In this document: piece after piece, positions 47,901 to 62,285 of the stretch
Position numbering within the stretch: the stretch's first letter is position 1
Layout: every line of letters starts with the position of its first letter
Origin: Lucifuga dentata
Taxonomy: Eukaryota; Chordata; Actinopteri; Ophidiiformes; Bythitidae
Reading direction: 5' to 3'
DNA length: 64,000 nucleotides
Assembly: GCA_014773175.1 (NCBI GenBank)
Contig: VXCM01000116.1
Coordinates: forward strand, 62,001-126,000
Notes under the pieces: generated by a model
Database searches by the model: none
What the model was told of the DNA's origin: nothing
What the model saw: only the letters and a program-made list of their open reading frames with translations
Position numbers and translations under genes: made by a program

Positions 47901-50900
47901 GAAGAATGGAAAGGAAGGAATAGAGAGAGAAAAGAGAAGAAAACTATGGAAAGAAAAGAAAGCGGTGGACTGAGATTATAGGACTGATGAATGGTGGATC
48001 GTTATGGTTTTTCTGGTGCTTTCTCCTCACCAGCCTTTGCTAAACCAACCGGCAACTATGCTGCATGGACTGAGCCAAAGTAAAAGATGATACTGTTAGC
48101 TTAGCTAGCTGGTGCATGGAGAATGACTGGGCTACTGCTGATTCACCGTTTTATCAATAACTACCGTATATACTCGAGTATAAGTAGAGTTTTGTTTTTG
48201 TTTTTTTTACCAAATTTCACAACTTAAAGCGGGGGTCAGCTTATACACGAGTAATTCAAATTTGATCTCAGAGAATGAAATTTCCAGGGCTGGAAGTACT
48301 ACCCATTACCACTACCCATGAAAAATAGTTTAAATCATACCTTAGAATGAGATATTTCTTGACTAAACTTCTTATTCAGCACATTTTGNAAATAGTTTAA
48401 ATCATACCTTAGAATGAGATATTTCTTGACTAAACTTCTTATTCAGCACATTTTGTGGTGGCCAGTAAGCCGTGATCCATCACGGTAATCAGCTGCTGAC
48501 ATAAATATCATGTTTACCGGTACATGGATTATTCAGAAAATCACAGGAATACTATGACAATACCCAGAAAAACAGGTAATTTGATAAACAAATAAATTGA
48601 TGGAACAACATCAGGGGGTCGACCGAGGGAATTCCAAAACTCCGTATGGAGGAATGTCCAGCACATAGACAGGCCCGCATCGACTCAGGTACAGGATAAT
48701 TACTGAAAACATGTAATGGGTGAGATTCTTAACAGAAAAAAATTTTAAAAAGCACCATAATTACACAGCTAAATAAGCTAAATAAGTGCCGTGATAATTA
48801 TAGCTCATTTATAAAGCTTTCCTTACCTTCATCAANAATAAGCTAAATAAGTGCCGTGATAATTATAGCTCATTTATAAAGCTTTCCTTACCTTCATCAA
48901 TGCGATTCAGACAAGGAAGAGGAGTCCAGAAAACTTAATGTTAGCTAATGTCACTTATGGTAATCAGCTGTTTACTGGTACCGGTACGTGGATTATTTTC
49001 AGAAAATCACAGGAATACTATGACAATTCTCAGAAAAAACAGGTAATTTGCTAAACAAATAAATTGATTGAACAACATCAGGAGGCTGGCTTATATGTGG
49101 GTTTCTTTAAAAATCTAAATTTGCAGGTCAAAACTGGGGTCTGCTTATAGTCGAAATCGGCTTATAGTCGCGTATTTATGGTATTTACTGGGGCAGCGAG
49201 AGTTTCCACCCAAAACAACAAACAGGCTACCTAGCCTATCCTCAGTTAAACTTAGCTTACAGAGATAAACTGTTTCTGAAGACGATTTTTCTAATCAATA
49301 TTCCTCCGCTATAGGAGCAACTCTCCCCCCGAAACCAAACCCTCTCCAGAGCCAAGTAAACCAGTCCAATAAATTTACTACAAAACAAACCAATTCTTAA
49401 CTGCTATGTCTTCATGACCGAATTGATAATATTTGGGTTTTTTTTTTTTTTTTTTTNTTTTTTTTTTTTTTTTTTGGAGGGAATTTGTGTATTTGGAGGG
49501 AAATTCTGAGCTATCCTTCAGAAACATGCCCCTATGATTTCCACCACAACACCAATAAGTTGTCATGGTGAACCAAAGGCCTTTAGTGTCTGCCATCATG
49601 AGAAGCACTGGCTGTCGTTTAATCTTCTGTATCCCTCTAACCCAAAGCAAACCTCGTCCATTCTCTATTTAATGACTGTGTCCAGCCCATTGGGTAAAAT
49701 GATGAGAGATGAAAATAAACATTCTCATGCGTCACATCTGCATACAAGTCTTAGCTGACATACAAAAAACAGTAATTTAAATCCTTTCTCCTCTTCCAGA
49801 CCTCCCATGACTGGCAGAGAAGGATGCCAAAGTCTCGTTGTGGCTGAGCGAGTTTCACCAAGCATAGGCCTCTTCAAATCCCAAGAAATAAAGCTACTCC
49901 AGGACGTTTAGAGCTTAGCGTTTGACAGCTAGCTCTCAAAGGCCTAAATAAAGAGATGATGGAGAAAGCCGCACACCAGCCATCATCTTGTTTCAGCAGA
50001 GTCCATTCAAAACAGACGGCGAGTGGTGTTAGAAACATAACCCAGTCATTGAATTAGACCCACCCACACACATACACACACACACCCACACACAATATTG
50101 TATGTGAAATCTAGTAAGACAAACCCACAAGTCCTGAACTGCCCTGAAAGCTTCATTTTTGATTGGTTCTTTACTTCCATAACACATTGGCATCATCTTG
50201 TGAATTTACCTGCCTGGTTAGACACGCCCAAGAAGTATGAGGATAACGAGCGAGCATTCATGTTTCACAGTCATTTGTTATTGCCGAGTCAGCTTGATGC
50301 AGCTGGCCAATCAGAACAGGACTGTTTGAGAGGGTACCTAATTTTATTATGCAGTGCGCACATCAGTTTTGTAGCAAGGGAGAGAGAGGAGGAACATTGT
50401 TGTGTTTTTGCACATTAAAGCATTATAAAAGTTTCAAAAATAGACACAAACAGACAAATAGAAATATGACTTTAAACTCATTCTATTTACAGCCTAAATA
50501 AATCCTCCACGCTCATGTTATTCTGGCACACTGACATTCAGCTTTGAGTGCAGTCATGCATATTCCAGGAGGAAAGAAATCTAAATAAAGTCTTTGGCTG
50601 TACTAAATTTAAAAACCAGTGAAAATTTACACAACTGTATGAGTGTGAATAAGTCAGCGATCGTCTCCTTTTCCCTCAAATATGTGAGAGTGCTGAGAGC
50701 CAGTGTATAATTTGGACTGTGCTTTCTGAAGTGCATTTGGTACAGATATCATTTCCTAACGGTGCAGCTGCCAGACAGGCAGAACAGCACTGAAACTCAT
50801 CAGTCACACTTTACCTCACCAAGACTTTAGTTAAAGCTGTAATCATCTCCTCTTTTTGTCTTAGAGCAGGTTGAAGGGAAACAGCTAGATTTAAACACGT

Positions 50901-53900
50901 GAATGGGCAGAATGAAGGAGATAGAGGAGTTTCTGAACAGATTTTGACGATAGTTACAGTATATTGTTCTGCATAACACCAGAGATGCCATACATGTATT
51001 TCCCAAAGCAACCTGGACTGTTGTTAAATTTAGTATGGAAAGGAAGCTCTTTATTGCAGTGTATCTGGGAAAAGGACACAGAGGTACAGTCAAACGTTAG
51101 TTCAGAAGGCTTGGAAAAACCCAGTGCAGCAAAGAAATTAACCTGGAGTTTGTTGAAAGACTGTCGTAAAATCAGAGTTTGCTTGGCAATCAGATTGCAT
51201 AATTTATGTTACGTAAATGTATAATCATTTTACAGTCTACATTCAGAAAACAGCTGTTTTCAGCATAACGTGAGGGAGAAAGATTTGCCCATTAAGCCAC
51301 AATAACCGTCTGGAATTAAAGGCATTTTTGCATCTTAATGTTTAATCAAATTTGGCTTTTATTTGTCATCTTAAAAGTTGAATTGCATAAAAAATTTACT
51401 TTACAGGACTTTAAGATTTTTACTAGTGAAAATAACTTCTGCCAACCATTGTAACCTGTAACCATTGTAAAGGCTAAACCAATAATGGATCATATGACAA
51501 TTATCCATGGAAGAATTTTGATTTTAGTGCAGAAATTTGCCTTTTTCCTTCTTGTTTCAAATTACTAATCCTTTCTGGAAAATACCCATTGACTTCCATT
51601 GGAAACAGGTTAAAATAATCTTACTGCATTAGCAGATTTTTTTCATGTGTGAAAAAAAAAAACACTGCCAGGACTCAATAAGAAACAAAAATGGCTTAAT
51701 AAGTTGCAGATTTTTGAAGTGTGTTTGCATCACTAATATATAACATTCATGTTTTGCAGCATAAATTGTGAAAATGTCAGATTCAGATGAGAAACAGCAA
51801 TTTTCAGCTTGTATTTGGGATTTATGTCAAACAAAAATGAAAATATATCTAAAATTTTAAGAATTTTTTTCTGTGTGACATATGATTTTATTAAAATCCC
51901 AGATATAACAAATTATTAACAAACTGTTATCAATAGCTGTGACGTTAGAGGGTTACGTTCAATAAACTAAAGCATAATTTTGACACAACATGACCTCTGA
52001 TGGGGCAGAGACCTCAGCATTGTAATAAAAGGGCTTTTCAATCGGGATTTGACTCAAATCTATGCTCTCACAGCATGTGGAGCAACAATCCGAAACCATG
52101 CAGCAACACAACTGGCCTTGAGTGAGATCATTCTGTCGGGGGAAATGTAATAAGACATGCAGCTGTGTGTCGAAGGTAGACACACAAAACAACTGGACAT
52201 TTTGATAGGCATGCAGGGTGTGAAGAAAAATGGAGACAATTAAAACAATCCCAGAAGTTAGTGGACCTTCACTGAAATATGTTTCTTTAGATCTAAACTC
52301 ATGATGGTGAGAGCAACTCAGTTCATGAATTCAGTGGGTAAAAATACCAAAGTCATTCATCTGAAGCATATGAATGTTTCTCATTTTTCAGGCCTGCATG
52401 TTGGTATTCTTAAGTTTTGGTCTCCTCGCCTTTTACTCACACACTGAGGCTTTCACAGACAACTAGAAACGCAGTAAAGTGAAACAGTGACATCGATAAA
52501 AATCACCACCAGGCCCTTTTCTGCTGTCCTCGGGGTTCAAAATGGAGCTCTGCTTTGTTTCACATGCAGCAAGAGGTGTTGGTCGTGGGGACGGGGTGGC
52601 GATGGGTGGGGGTGGTGGTGGTGGTAAATGGGCGGAGTGGTAAAGAGAGACTGAAAATCCACTGCATTTTGGCAAGAGGGGAATAGCAATAGCCAGGCCT
52701 ACATCTGTGATTGATCAGTGTGTTGGCTCACACAGCTTGTGTTTGTATCTGTGTTGGTGTGTGGGTGGGTGTGGGTGGTTGGGGGGGGNNNNNNNNNNNN
52801 NNNNNNNNNNNNNNNNNNNNNNNNNNNNNNNNNNNNNNNNNNNNNNNNNNNNNNNNNNNNNNNNNNNNNNNNNNNNNNNNNNNNNNNNNNNNNNNNNNGA
52901 GAGAGAGAGAGAGAGAGAGAGAGAAGGGGGGGATGAGGAGTCTTGCCCACAAGGTTTAAGCTGGGCGTGTGCTGCAAGTTATAAAAAGCCTGGCAGAAAA
53001 TACTGATACTGGCATTGGCTTACATGATGAAATGATTAATATAAACAGGTATCAGAAAGTCTTAAATAACCTTTGCATGCTTGTTTGATAGTTAGCAAAC
53101 AATTAATCCACTATTTCCCACACATATAGGAAGCACCAACAAGTCTAGACGCCTTTGTAATCGAGGCACCCAGTTTCCCTTTCTTCCCCTGACCTCTTTC
53201 CTCTCCTTCCCACCAAACTCCTTTACATTATGGGAGGGAAACAGCAAGGGACGGACGCAGTCTATTTTTGATTCACTTGATGAATATTTGAACTGATAGC
53301 GCGCACTGTGGCGAGGTTGAGTCAGTTTGATAATTTTAGGGAGTGTATTTTCTTAAAATATAAGAGTCTTCTGCCAAAACAAATCATACTTTTAGTCAGT
53401 CTATATATAAATGAAGATGTTGTATGTGTTTTATAGTTTATACTTTTAGTATCTGACCTTCTTTGTGTTAGAAATGGCGGAACGAGTGTCCTGCCCATGA
53501 AAGACAGGTTGTATTTTATGTATGGTGATTGCAAAAAAACTTATTCTGATAATGTGGAAAATGGACACTGTACCCACATATGAAAGGTGGATTGGAGAAA
53601 TGGCAAACACATTACACCTGGAAAGACTGTGATTTCAAAATGAGGACAAATCTAACATATTTGACAGGATTTGGAATCCTGTTTTGGACCATCTGAAGAG
53701 CGAGAACTGACTTTTGTCTCAAGCTTTAGACTCAGCTGTGCACATATTTATTTATTTTTTACGGTTTAAAACGAGATTTCTTTCGACTTTGTATGAACAT
53801 TAATGTATCAATGTATATTTATATAATGCTTATACACACATACATGTATATACTTTTGTTTTGAGAGCAAAGATGGCATTGGTAAGTGGCACGTTTTAGG

Positions 53901-56900
53901 ATGTGCTGATTTAGGGGGTTTTGGGGGATGTTTGTATGATGTTTTCAGTTGAAAATAAAAAATATATTTAAAAAAAGAAATGCTGTATTGTACTTTTACT
54001 GTGTATTTATCTTCCTCCCTGTTTTTGTAAAGCATCTTTGAGTATTTAGAAAAGGACTATATAAATAAAATGTATTATTATTATAGTATCGTGAAATGAA
54101 CTGAGGGACTGACCAAGGCCACCAGTGCAGCTCCAGTGGCGTTACCCCAGTCCAACCCTTTGGCCCTTCTTGCCAAACTTACACACATCTTTACTAGCCT
54201 ATAAAGTCAGCCTCCCTTGTCAAAATCTGTTTTTTAAATCCTGTCACTTTTGACCCCATAAATCAGCTTTGCTCATGAAATCAACCTTTCCATTCATTCA
54301 CTTCATACCTTCAGAGTGATGCTCTGAGGAAGAAGAGACAGGGAGGTGTAGACGGTGGGGTGGAGGGGTGGTGTTTTTATGTATGTATTAATGTTTAACT
54401 ACAAACCCCAATGCCTCCCCCTCCCTTTTCCTCTCTCCTTGGGCCTTCTCAAACTAAACCGTGGTCAGACAGCAGTAATAAATCACTGGTGGAGCCGCAG
54501 TCCAATCAGCACTGCAGCTGAATGGCGTGAGAAAGCTAGCGGGCCTCCAGCAGACCTGATAACACCTAGTCTGGGTATCAGACCGGTTCCATGCCACATA
54601 ACCGACAATGACGGCACCGCCAGCCTGACGGGTCATCTGGGAACAGTATGACTTCACTGGTGTGTTTTGTTGAGCTCAGAGGGCATCAATCAACTGAACA
54701 AGGTTACACAGACACCAACCACATGACTGCGACCTTCAGTTTGGCTGTTACCTGCCGCGATGCAAAGTTCTTACAGGTCAGCGACTCCATCAATCAGCGC
54801 TGCAAAGTTTTATCATAGCAGGTGTCAGATAAAGAAGTTAGATGGCAAAAGCATTGAAGCCATGACAGCAGGTGAGATAGTACACGGGACCTGTTGTAAC
54901 CATGATAACATGAAAGGAACTTAGACATATGGAGAATCTGATAGATTTGTGCCTCAGGCCCCCGCAGGGTTTTAATGAAGTCACCGGGTGCTTGTCCGTT
55001 CTCTGAGGATAAACAAAGAGGTCAATCGCAAATCACTTGTTCCAAGTCGCTGAGCTAGCGCCATGAGAGCCCATTCCTGAGGTTCGACTTGTGCGGACAG
55101 TAAAGAGCAACATAAACAATGACAGAAAAGGTCTGCCGCATGCTGTGTGAGCAGCTCTCCCTGCCTCCATCTTAGAAGGCATGATATGTATCCACCAGCT
55201 GCCAAGACACTAAAATTCCAAAAATAGTTACTTTTTGACCAAATCCGTCTACAGATCTGAAGCAAACCATAAGAACAAGCAGACCTTTCTGGAGTTGATC
55301 ACAGCCAAAACTGTGGCGTGTCAAATTACAATGCAGCTCCTAAATATAAATCACCATCTGAACGACATAACTTCAGCTGAAAAGAATATTGTTGGCACAG
55401 CACATTCCAATCAAAATGCTTTAGTAAAATGCATAACAGCCTCAGCGTATACAATATGTAATGGTTTACAGAGGAAAGAATGCAAGAAGCCTGATTTATC
55501 TTTACATCAGAAGTCAAAGCAATCCAGCTACAACAGAAACACTTTGACTCCACATACAGCAGGACACGCTGAGCATCTCCAGCGCTCCCATAACAAAGGA
55601 GATTCTAACCTCCTCCCATGGTGTCTGCTAAAACAAACACAGTAATCATTGTCACAGGAACCAGGCCAGATAATTGCAGTGTAAACATTTATTTCACTAG
55701 GGAAAATGAAGGCAAACAAAGCAACATTGCCATGGTTTCATGAAGCCATATGGTTTTCATTTGAGCTATTAAGAGTGAGAAGAGAGAAAGAGAGAGAGAG
55801 AGAGTGAGAAAAAAACACTTTCTATTGAAGTGAATGTACAATAAATAAATGAATAAATAAATAAATTGGAAATTTAACAGGGAGTGAAGACTTCTTAACT
55901 GAAAACCACAAGACACTTTATTGAACTGAACTACATTATATTTGGCAAGTGATCCACTAATATTGTTTTATATCTGAAAGTCTGAAACCTATCTATCCAT
56001 TCATGGATGCATGGATGGATGGATGGATGGATGGATAGATGGATAGATGAATGATGGATGGAGCTGACTTTAGCAGACAAGTCAATAAATGCAATATATG
56101 TTTTAAAGATAACGTTAATTATTGTTTTTTTTTAAAATGCATTCTCCATGGAAAACTGGCACAGCCCCTGCCACAAAGCAGAAAAGAAAAAAACGTTCTT
56201 CATAAACCAAATAAAGTTATTGTTCCTTTCAAAGGGCACTTCAAATGTCTGTCAGTTTGCTTTCTGGAAGCCACATGCTTCTGTGATGGAACATTTAAGC
56301 AGGCTAATGAAAACTCAAATAGGTTTCGTTCTTTGCGCTGGTTAGTGTCCAGCTGAAGGAGTGATACACACTCATCTTCTTATAAAAGCGAACACCAAAA
56401 ATAGAGCTGACAGATTTCATATGAAACCAGCTACTGCAGCCACAAGCAAACCACAAACCTCTTCCCTCTGATAAGGTGGGTGTCCCACAACCAACAACAG
56501 CATGGACCATCTGGAAAACTTAACCAGTCCATTTTCCCACTATGACTCACCCACCAGATGTAAATGGGTTCTTAAGGTTGATAAATGAAACGGAACACTT
56601 TGGTACATCTTATGGGCACATTCTTACCAGAACATGAGTGAGGACAATCTCAATGAGTGGAGCTCCAGAGAGGTTGATGGACAAGGCCGGCGAAGGCTCC
56701 ACCTTCAGAGAGATCAGGCAGCTTGCTACCTGGATCTTATGATCCTTAAAATCAGCTGCTTTGTTAATCCTGAGAGACAAAAAGTCGGAGAAGAGGTAAA
56801 CAGAGGAAGAATTATGAGAAAGAAAATGATACATAGAAATAGAGGCAGAGAAAGGAAAGAGGGTAAGAAAGAACTTATCATCACATAAGTGTTACACACT

Positions 56901-59900
56901 GAACTAGAACAGTAGCATTTAAGTGGGACTTTGATCATCTGTCCGTATTATAAATCACACTGACAACCTGCAGCAGTGCATCAAAAGCTTTTTCAGGGTC
57001 ATCAAATATGTGACATTGGGATCATACAAGCATCACCTCTCTATCAGGACAAAAAGGGACATTCTCAGAAACACGAGTTGGGCAATGGGCGAGCCATTTT
57101 AAAGTCACTTAGTCACAAACATGCTTAAACGTGCTGTCACTCAGTTTAGGCATAAAATCTATGAATAAACAAATATAAAAGGGGAAAACAGGTTGGTTAA
57201 CTGCTGTTATCTCAGGTTTGGTAAAAATAAACATTGCAGCTTTAATGGAACGAGTTGGCCTGGTGGTGAGGCAACAATAACTGAGGGGAGCAAATGGCTG
57301 TGTAGAGCTAATAGCAGGGTGTATCAGCTGAGTGGTGAGATGAGAGATAGGCAGGAGGACGGATAAGATCGTGTCTCCAGGCCTCAGCTGTTCTGTGCTT
57401 CAGGAAAAAGGAGTGCCTTAGTGCCATTGAGCCTGATTCCGGCACACAGGAAGTGCTTCTGTTGATGCTGAGGGGGCTCAGCTTTGAAACATCTCAGATC
57501 ATCTGAGAGATGATGGAAATTTACAACTGAACTATTCCGGTTTAAAGGACCACACCGATGATTTTGCATGTTTGAGCCCAATAAATACAACTTGTATAAT
57601 GTTACGTTACTGCCAACCATCTTTCATATTAGATTTGTTTTTCCTACCTTCCAAACTGCCATTAGTTTCACTTCATTCCAGAACGCTAGAAAAATCAACT
57701 TGTAGAGAACGTACGTTAAAACGTGCTTGAGATAGGTAATCCATTGCAGCAAAACAAAACATCTGTTACGTTTTTTGTCAAAATTAATTAATTGAACCGA
57801 TTCAACACAGAAGAAAATGTCTCTCTGCAATTGTGCATAACTGCTAGCAGGTGAAACAACGAATTTTAAGATGGGTGTATCATCTGATCATTGAGTTTGA
57901 AAGATTAGGGGATTTGGCAAAATAACACGAAAACAAAATATGGTTTTATGTTTTGGAAAATGGCTGGCGGTAATGTAATGTGTACGCAGGTAATATTTAT
58001 TGGGCTCAAATTGCTGGTGTGGTCCTTTAAGTGCATGTGACTCCAGACATTGTGTGTTGCCAGTCACCTTACCTTGTCTTAACAGGGCTGATCTCTTTGT
58101 AGTAGCTGTGCATGCTGTGGTAAAAGAGGCCGACAATTGTGGTTTGAGCTGAGGAGGAAAGAGAGAGACGGAAGAGAGTTAAAAGTGGGAGGCATGAGCA
58201 GAAAGCTGAGAATGTAATGTAGTGCTGCTAAAATGCTCACAAAGAAGGGAAGTTAATTAACGCTGCCTTGCTGCCTCAGCCTGGCGCTGACAGGCTAATA
58301 GAAGCGCTTCGTGCTCACATAAGGGTGAAAGGGAGAGGGCCATGCATGCCACGTGGATGCCAGGAAATGTTATGAAACGTCCACGACTGCACCGGGACAG
58401 CAGGAGGTCCCCCGCCCCCTAATCTCCTAATCTCCAGTTTGGTCCCACCTCAGTACTGGATGATAAACAATAAAACTGGAGGAAATCCGTAATGGTCCTG
58501 TTCCTCCTTTTAAAGGGCTTTTAAGCAGGCCCACTGAGTGCAACAACAAAAGCTTGCTGATGTCAAACAAACGTGCTGTGTGCTGTGAAAGCTGTAAGTG
58601 TTTTCAGCCTTTCACAATATCATTTCAACAGAATAACCCCCATCGAGTCCCACAAGAGTTTGTTATATGGGCAGCGAGCTTGTAGAACTCTACTAAAGAA
58701 GACAGAGAATAAGAAAAACTACCATAAAATATCTTAGCACACACTCTTTCTGTACTTAATTGGGATATTAATCCTCCCTTTGGAACCTTTTATACAGGCA
58801 CCCAGGTATTTAACATGGCCCTGGTTCTAATGTGTAAGCAATAATGTATATTCCATTTCTTATAATAGTCTTTTAATGAATTATTAAACCAGTTCATTCC
58901 AGCAGAAGTATGGCAACACCATGCAAGCAGCATCCAGGTGGAGCCAAGAGAATCTGGCCTGAATGCAAAGTCAAACAAACAGACTTTTAACGCTCACTGT
59001 AATTACTGCTCTCCCTCGCTCCCACCGTGACAAAAGTAAATAAGTGAGTTCACTCGGCGAATTAAAGTCCATTCTTTTTAATGACAGAGGTAAGTGGAGA
59101 AAAAGTGTTCTCTCTCATTCTTTCTGTTTTGAATAAAAGAATAACTGCCAACATTAAAGTCATAGCTGGATTTCTACAGTGTGCCATAAAGCCTCACAAA
59201 AGCTCTCATGGTGCTCCTGTCCTACACTTTGTGCTGTGTTAGAAGCCCTAAATCTTAGCAAAATAAATTACCGGCCAATAACGAGAGCCTCTCAGTTGGA
59301 CAATTTTCTCTTGGCAGGATCAGTGAAGGACTAATGTGCAGAATTCAAACTCAGGCTATAGAAGCTACTAGTTGGTGTGCAAATCTTTAGGAAAGGCATA
59401 CATAAAATATATTTTCCGAATTGGAGTAATATTTGCACTCACAATTCATGGTCAAAGCATCCCCAGGCACGGAGATATAGTTCTTGCCTTCTGTGGGGAA
59501 GCGGTAATGTGGCATCTTGTAGTTCTGTGGGAACTTCATCAGAGAATAATCTACAGGGTCAGAGGTTATAAAAAGGAAAGAACTGATGAGTATACAAGAT
59601 TGGGAACCAAGAAACACAACAATCTGCTTATACAGCTGTGCATCAAAGATTTCCACTGGCAAACAAGATATTACACAAAAAAAGACCCACACCAGCGAGA
59701 GACAGGGTGGAGGGGGATTATCTGACCCCCATCTTTTAAACTCATGAGGTCAGCTTGACCCTCCATGTCTTTCTTTCCTAACTGTGTCTTCCCCAGACAC
59801 TAACTACGACCAGTGAGTCACCTTAATGAGGGCTGACACCATCCTGACCTGCAACAAAAGATGTTCCACCCAGGGAGATGAATCTGCTCGGGCTGGGCTC

Positions 59901-61988
59901 CAGGTTAGTCACCATGTGTTCCATCACTCTGTCCACTGTCTCGATCAGGCCGCTGACCACAGGGGCAGATTGCTGTGCTCAACGACGCATCAGAAAAACA
60001 ATAGCGAGTTCACATCATGCCTATCAGTGCTCAGTGTTGCTTTGGGATTATTACTATTATTATTATTATAACCACTAACATGTTTCTGATTCTCAACACG
60101 AATCTGAGACGGTAATCATGTGAAACATAAAGGACCATACTGATGATTTTGCATGGTTGAGCACAATTAAGACTACCTATAACTATTTTCCAAACATATA
60201 TAATGCAGTTTTTTGTTTTTTTTTTTTTTTNTTTTTTTTTTTTTTTTGGCAAAATAACATGAAAACCCATAATCTTTCAAAATCAAATGGTAAGGTGATA
60301 CACCCACCTTAAAATTCAATGTTTGACTTGCTAACACTTGTAGAAGGCAGAGTCGTTTTTAATTTATCTGTAAAGCTGTCTTCTTCTTCTGGGACTATAT
60401 TCCCTGGCGGAGCCATACGTTTTCTTCTGTGTAGCTCCAAGTTGAATTGGTTAAATTAAGTAACTTTGACAAAAAAAATTATGTCTTGTTCATTGTGAGG
60501 GATTACCTATCTCAAGAACATTTAAAGTCTCTATAAATTGATTTGGAATGAACTGAAACCAATGGCAGTCTGGAAAGTAGGAAAAACAATTCTAATATTT
60601 ACTGCTCAAGTAGTATGTTTTGGAAGATGGTTGGTAGTAATGTAACGTGTATGCGGCTTATATTTATTAGTCTCAAACATGCAAAATCACTGGAATGATC
60701 CTTTAAGCATCCTCACATGTGAACATCTGTTTTAGCTTCCTCATGCAAAAACAAGCACACTTATTCTAAGCACTCAATGTACTGTGACCACAAATATACT
60801 CAAATTGTTCAAACTGTCTTTCTGCAGAAATATTTTTGCAAATGAGATCAGATCAGACCAGGATGGGTATACAACGCTCAAAACTACAAATTTATATCCA
60901 AAATATTGTGTTGCACACAGTTTGTAGTCATCAGTACTGGCTTATACAATTTACACCACTTTATTTGAGTCTCTCCTGCTTATGTTCAACTATGTTTCAG
61001 TCCTGTGTGTGTAACACTGCCAGCTATTGCCAAAAATGTGGTGATATTAGATCTCTAAAGTGCTTCAGATTAATGTATTCACCAAATTGCATATGTTACA
61101 TTACGTCAGGTTTGAACGTTGCACAACAACAATTTGAACTCGTTTACCTCTGGCAGCCCGGGAGAGGACAACACTTCTTCCACACTTTTGAGAAAAGCCT
61201 GGGTGGAAGACAAAAACGGACATCATGGAACTGTTGCATCACATGCACATGGGTGGGCGTGCTGTCTGTGTGTGAACTGGTTTTTGCAAGTGTAATGTGC
61301 ATGTGTGTGCGTGTTGAAGGGGTGTTACGCTACAGTACCTGTGTGAGGTTGTTGGCAGTGTTATGAGGAATGGTTCTATTTGGCAAGCTTTGGGGCAGCG
61401 CCTCCAAGAAGCCCAGCACTGGCATGGACAGTGGGTTCTGAGAGCTTTGGAGCTCCTCACGCTGGCTGCTGATGACAGGAGGACTCACTTCAGTGGCTCT
61501 CTGTGGAGATAGCACACCATCAATTCAAGTTTTCTATCAGGAGACACTTTGAGAAGGAGTGTGGGGTTCTGTTAATGTGGCTGTTAGCCTATTTGGGGGA
61601 ATACACTTTGTACTGAAGTGATTCCATGATCTCTCTCTTTTCAGCCTTGTGCTCTACGGGGAGATATTTAGTGTGTAGTGCTGAGCAGCTGTCTCTACTT
61701 ATTTTTGTTTCCCTGTCCTTCTACCTCCTCAGACCTTTAACAAACAGGACAAATCTATTCACATGTGCTGTCGATATCTCCTTTCCAGCTCCCCTACCTT
61801 CAAAAGAAACAACAATGCAATTAGAAGTGTAGAGGCAAATGTTCCTGGTTCACAGAGGTGGGTAGTAACGAGTTCCATTTACTCTGTTACATTTACTTAA
61901 GTAACTTTTTTCACTTTTTTCACTTTTTTTAAATGGACCAAGAGTCTAAGAATAAAAGCTCTAAAAAAAAAAAAATCGAATAAAAGCT

Positions 61989-62019
<31 letters not shown>

Positions 62020-62241
62020 AAAATTGTACTTTACTGAGTAGTTTTATTGCAGGATACTTTTAACTCATACTTGAATATATTTATGAAGAAAAACATATAC
62101 TTTTGCTCCGTTACATTTCGTCGCACTCTTTGCGTTACTTTTTTATTAATTGCGAGACATCGCTCCGTCGCAACGAGCCAAAATTCTCCGCTTTCTGCAC
62201 TGCAGCTGAGCAGCTGCAGCTAAATGAAAGCGACTGCTACA

Positions 62242-62285
<44 letters not shown>

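Larger units (their letters stand above)
48163..49183. mobile_element. DNA transposon with ACCGTATATACTCGAGTATAAG-type ends
   Basis: Left end TACCGTATATACTCGAGTAT, with CGGGGGTCAGCTTATACACG close by. Right end reversed reads TACCATAAATACGCGACTAT then AAGCCGATTTCGACTATAAG. The two halves also contain a diverged direct repeat (about 48482-48612 and 48958-49085). Two assembly duplications (48323-48455, 48772-48900) inflate the length. No transposase is seen. The superfamily is not certain. Confidence 0.6.
46237..56627. other. Largest adgrd1 intron (10.4 kb)
   Basis: It separates two GAIN exons whose phases match (0/0). Contents: a DNA transposon (about 48163-49183), a T-run with N (49457), a GA/gap region (52789-52924), a LINE ORF2 relic (about 53540-53980), a L2-like tail (about 53985-54085), short GA and (GGAT)n tracts (55788, 56012). 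Most of it is unremarkable AT-rich sequence; the open frames scanned show no domain. Confidence 0.6.

Noticed and set aside
50098..50418. 106-codon plus-strand frame
   Set aside because: No domain, no splice logic, lies in the large adgrd1 intron.
60836..61366. 176-codon plus-strand frame
   Set aside because: No family resemblance, antisense to adgrd1, overlaps the start of exon 61500-61339; treated as chance.
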